From positions 1 through 8,590 of the forward strand of contig MGVN01000249.1 of NCBI GenBank assembly GCA_001800515.1: DNA of 8,590 nucleotides, read 5' to 3'. Positions within the stretch are counted from its first letter, which is position 1. The number at the start of each line of letters is the position of its first letter. Below are positions 6,911 to 8,590 of this stretch, piece by piece. A program made the translations under genes and the position numbers. The notes beneath the pieces were generated by a model. That model was not told the DNA's origin. It ran no database searches and saw only the letters and a program-made list of their open reading frames with translations. The stretch comes from Elusimicrobia bacterium RIFOXYB2_FULL_49_7. GTDB taxonomy: Bacteria > Fibrobacterota > OXYB2-FULL-49-7.

Positions 6911-7051
6911 TTAGACCAATCGCGTGATAACATAATCATCTCCAATTGCAGAGTGTTCTTCTCTCAGGAGCTTTGCCACCGCTGTCTTGGAAGGCTTACG
7001 CTCGAAATCCTTTTGCCAGAGCTGCCTTGTCTCTGGATTGCTGATGTTCAT
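6911..7051 (-). CDS. Possible small protein or gene remnant, 46 residues
   Basis: ATG 7051 opens 46 codons to TAA 6911-6913. The product begins MNISNPETRQLWQKDFERK and continues with PSKTAVAKLLREEHS, ending DDYVITRLV. Charge distribution and codon choice look protein-like, and a TGA lies three codons upstream of the ATG. No Shine-Dalgarno sequence is visible and I do not recognise a family. It reads toward padR from the right, with about 160 bases between its stop and the promoter. Confidence 0.3.
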   Translation of the reverse strand: MNISNPETRQLWQKDFERKPSKTAVAKLLREEHSAIGDDYVITRLV

Positions 7052-7087
7052 TGGTATTGGTCATAAACGCTTCAGGATGGGAAAAAT

Positions 7088-7105
7088 GTTAACATTCGAG
7101 GGGGA
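7088..7105. repeat. Truncated third copy of the repeat 3' segment
   Basis: GTTAACATTCGAGGGGGA matches the GTTAAGATTCGAGGGAGA part of copy B at 16 of 18 positions and in the same orientation. The rest of the 57-bp repeat is not recognisable around it. Confidence 0.45.
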
Positions 7106-7154
7106 TTTCTAAAAAATAAGAGATGGATTGAGTGGTTGGACAGGGAGAAAAACT

Positions 7155-7190
7155 GGAGCTTGGGGGAGTCGAACCCCCGGCCTCGTCATT
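7155..7190 (-). ncRNA. tmRNA/tRNA-type 3' end (T-arm and acceptor strand), probably a fragment
   Basis: On the minus strand there is GGGGG-TTCGACT-CCCCC, a perfect five-pair T-stem with a canonical TTCGANT loop, followed by AAGCTCC and discriminator A. The AGCTCCA end is that of tmRNA 3' termini (E. coli tmRNA ends CAGCTCC-A-CCA). CCA is not encoded. No exact 5' acceptor partner occurs at tRNA or tmRNA distance; the would-be 5' half of a normal-size tmRNA would fall inside the toxin gene. Such orphan 3' ends are typical attachment-site leftovers of integrated elements. The best partial partner is CGGGCTT at 7285-7291, which would pair at six of seven positions including a G-U at position 3-70. 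Confidence 0.5.
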
Positions 7191-7215
7191 GCGAATAATC
7201 TTATCGCTTCACTAA

Positions 7216-7296
7216 AAAACCAGGGCTCAAACCTCTCCTACCCTGCGAAAACATAATGACTTACGTGGTTCCAACCCATCACAAAAGCCCGGTTTT
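7216..7296. repeat. Imperfect inverted repeat
   Basis: AAAACCAGGGCT (7216-7227) is complementary to AGCCCGGTTTT (7286-7296) with one bulged base. A smaller CAGGG/CCCTG pair (7221-7225, 7241-7245) shares the left arm. The arrangement could be alternative folds of an RNA connected with the adjacent T-arm, or ends of a small element. Confidence 0.35.
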
Positions 7297-7306
7297 CCTT
7301 ATTCTA

Positions 7307-7390
7307 TTTGTTACCATTTATTACCGGCAGACTCCGTTTGTTACCGTAAAAAGTGGAGACCTGATGTAGAGTTAAGATTCGAGGGAGACC
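7307..7390. repeat. 57-bp direct repeat, copy B, with extra TTTGTTACC box
   Basis: Bases 7334-7390 are the partner of the copy at 5393-5449 (49 of 57 identical). Just upstream, TTTGTTACC occurs at 7307-7315 and again at 7337-7345, 30 bases apart, with TTATTACCG between. Repeated short boxes next to a terminus are typical of transposase binding sites in IS21-like ends. The 47 bases between the repeat and the toxin stop hold nothing recognisable. Confidence 0.65.
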
Positions 7391-7437
7391 CATTTAATTT
7401 AACATCCATATTTTCAGAGTTGAAATTGCCATGGCGC

Positions 7438-8292
7438 TTATTTGGCAAGTTTTTCATAAAATGCCTTCATGTGAGAAAATGCTTCTGAAAGATTCATTTT
7501 CAGATCGCATTCCTTGGCGAGCGCTGCAAATTTATTTTCCCAAGAAATCGGAGGCTCCTGCAGTTTGTCGGGGATCGCATGAGTCTTTCGAACCTTAAAT
7601 GTTTGATTCAATGCTTCATGCATTCGCGCTATAGTAACCTTGAAATTCCGCGTTAATAAGATAATATCGACAAGATCCTTTGTGCGGGAATTCGGGTTTT
7701 GTCGCGGAAGCGTGTAGGAATGAATTTTTTCGGAAAGCTGCTGTTCAACGGTTATGGACGGAAAATCACATGAGGAAATCCCGGCGAATCTCAGCCAATC
7801 CCTGGCATGGAGAGCCTCGAGATCATCGAGCCAAACATCGCCAACGGCGACATCGATTGAAAAGCTCAAGAATAGCCGGGAGGCCATATTGGCCTCAACG
7901 ACAAACCGATAGCCGCCATACGGCGCATTCGTCAATTCCAGTTTCGGCGGATGAACGGAAAAGTCGAGAAAATCCCCTAACTCAAGCGCCGCTTTTTTGC
8001 TGAAAAAATCCTGCAGTTCCTGCCGCGTTGGGGTATGCCCCTTCCCCTTCTTCATGCATAGATCAATATCCTTGGTCGTGCGAGCGGCGGAAACGCGCAA
8101 TTCCATGGCGTAGCCGCCTTTGAGCATGAGGGTACCTTCCTCACCGTGAAAAACCCTGCAAAGGAACCGGTCAAATACAAGATGCCGACGCAAGCGCATA
8201 ATATCAACGGATTCTCTTTGGGATATTTGCACGAGCCGACTTTCGATGGCCGTGCGAAAAGCAGCGGCATTAGCGTAGGCTTTTGTTTTCAT
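7438..8292 (-). CDS. abiEii: AbiEii-type toxin, nucleotidyltransferase
   Basis: The 284-residue protein has the motifs of the AbiEii/AbiGii toxin family (DUF1814, COG2253): motif I LKGGYAMELR (57-66), motif II RTTKDIDL with Asp75 and Asp77, motif III SEKIHSY with Lys189, and motif IV KDLVD with Asp206 and Asp209. Family members are GTP-binding or CTP-using nucleotidyltransferases; the related MenT toxins modify tRNA acceptor ends. AbiE systems act in phage defence by abortive infection and can stabilise mobile elements. The ATG overlaps the antitoxin stop by four bases (ATGA), with AAGGCG upstream inside the antitoxin frame. The gene seems complete, with all key residues present. Confidence 0.92.
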   Translation of the reverse strand: MKTKAYANAAAFRTAIESRLVQISQRESVDIMRLRRHLVFDRFLCRVFHGEEGTLMLKGGYAMELRVSAARTTKDIDLCMKKGKGHTPTRQELQDFFSKKAALELGDFLDFSVHPPKLELTNAPYGGYRFVVEANMASRLFLSFSIDVAVGDVWLDDLEALHARDWLRFAGISSCDFPSITVEQQLSEKIHSYTLPRQNPNSRTKDLVDIILLTRNFKVTIARMHEALNQTFKVRKTHAIPDKLQEPPISWENKFAALAKECDLKMNLSEAFSHMKAFYEKLAK

Positions 8293-8590
8293 TTAATCGC
8301 CTTCGTGAAAAGATCGCGAAAAAGATGCTTTTCATCGGGAAATTCTTTAGAGAGCGTGTCTATTTGATCACACACCATGAGCCCGCGTGAAAGCGCTTCC
8401 CGGAGCGCCTGGTGAATAAGATCAAGTGCGACGGTGCCGTTGTGAAGAAGATCGCGGATGGTTCGAAACGGCCGTGTTACGCGGTATCCGTCACGCTCGG
8501 CGGTCTCGTTCCTTGTTAGAACGGCCTTATGCAGAACGAGAATCTTAGGAATTCCGCTATGCCTTCGGAATTCCGGAGGAACCGTAAGGT
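8289..8590 (-). CDS. abiEi: AbiEi-type antitoxin, C-terminal part (cut by window end)
   Basis: Ninety-nine codons are open from the window edge to the TGA at 8289-8291. The segment contains LVLHKAVLTRNETAERDGYR, then VTRPFRTIRDLLHNGTV, then DLIHQALREALSRGLM. The pattern RDGYRVTRPFRTIRDLL corresponds to the 'DGipVTtpaRTllDL' segment of AbiEi/transcriptional-regulator-like antitoxins, followed by their helical C-terminus. The full proteins carry an N-terminal winged helix that binds the operon promoter and represses it; that part lies outside. Overlap with the toxin gene (ATGA) shows one operon. Confidence 0.85.
   Translation of the reverse strand, partial: LTVPPEFRRHSGIPKILVLHKAVLTRNETAERDGYRVTRPFRTIRDLLHNGTVALDLIHQALREALSRGLMVCDQIDTLSKEFPDEKHLFRDLFTKAIK

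Noticed and set aside
7016..7036. CCAGAG...CTCTGG inverted repeat
   Set aside because: Six-base arms inside a possible ORF; likely chance.
7241..7291. Minus-strand reading ending HYVFAG-stop as a tmRNA tag peptide
   Set aside because: The tag would start at the putative acceptor strand itself, the ending is not a usual tag terminus and the rest of a tmRNA is missing.
5393..7390. The repeats as a CRISPR array
   Set aside because: Only two full copies, almost 2 kb apart, with genes between.

Overview
The window looks like the edge of an ordinary chromosome (about 1-2310) running into an accessory region of mixed origin (about 2310-8590). The lineage is uncertain. A secreted, barrel-like protein with a FlgD-type C-terminal tail indicates a diderm (Gram-negative) bacterium, and this architecture is familiar from spirochaetes, elusimicrobia, fibrobacters and similar groups. 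The accessory genes resemble families from several phyla: a DUF6530-like protein and a PadR/pentapeptide pair seen mostly in Firmicutes-type genomes, a small acidic protein of Bacteroidota type, and a proteobacterial-style esterase. No single accessory gene should be used to place the host.

Layout. 1-23: probable last codons of an upstream gene. 40-1308 (+): exported protein with PorV/UPF0164-like repeats and a FlgD-like tail. 1363-2307 (+): RluA-family pseudouridine synthase with an N-terminal S4 domain. From here every confident gene is on the minus strand. 2314-2796: DUF6530-like protein, convergent with the synthase and 6 bp from it. 2797-3130: a possible 54-codon ORF. 3131-5140, read from right to left: Fe-type superoxide dismutase, a CPXCG zinc-ribbon protein coupled to it by a TGATG overlap, an alpha/beta hydrolase of the non-heme chloroperoxidase/esterase family, and a small acidic protein. 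Together they look like a compact oxidative-stress cassette. 5141-5481: the sod leader, a 39-codon ORF fragment and one copy of a 57-bp repeat. 5482-6748: a PadR regulator and a pentapeptide-repeat protein in one operon behind a near-consensus sigma-70 promoter. 6749-7437: almost gene-free, with a possible 46-codon ORF, a tRNA/tmRNA-type T-arm and acceptor end without a matching full 5' half, and the second copy of the 57-bp repeat. 7438-8590: an AbiE-type toxin/antitoxin pair, with the antitoxin cut by the window end.

The main structural observation is that two direct copies of a 57-bp sequence (49 of 57 identical, no gaps) lie about 1.94 kb apart and bracket the PadR/pentapeptide operon. 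A third, truncated copy lies inside. With the orphan T-arm and the adjacent AbiE module, this suggests repeated insertion and decay of mobile DNA. No intact transposase or integrase is present in the window.
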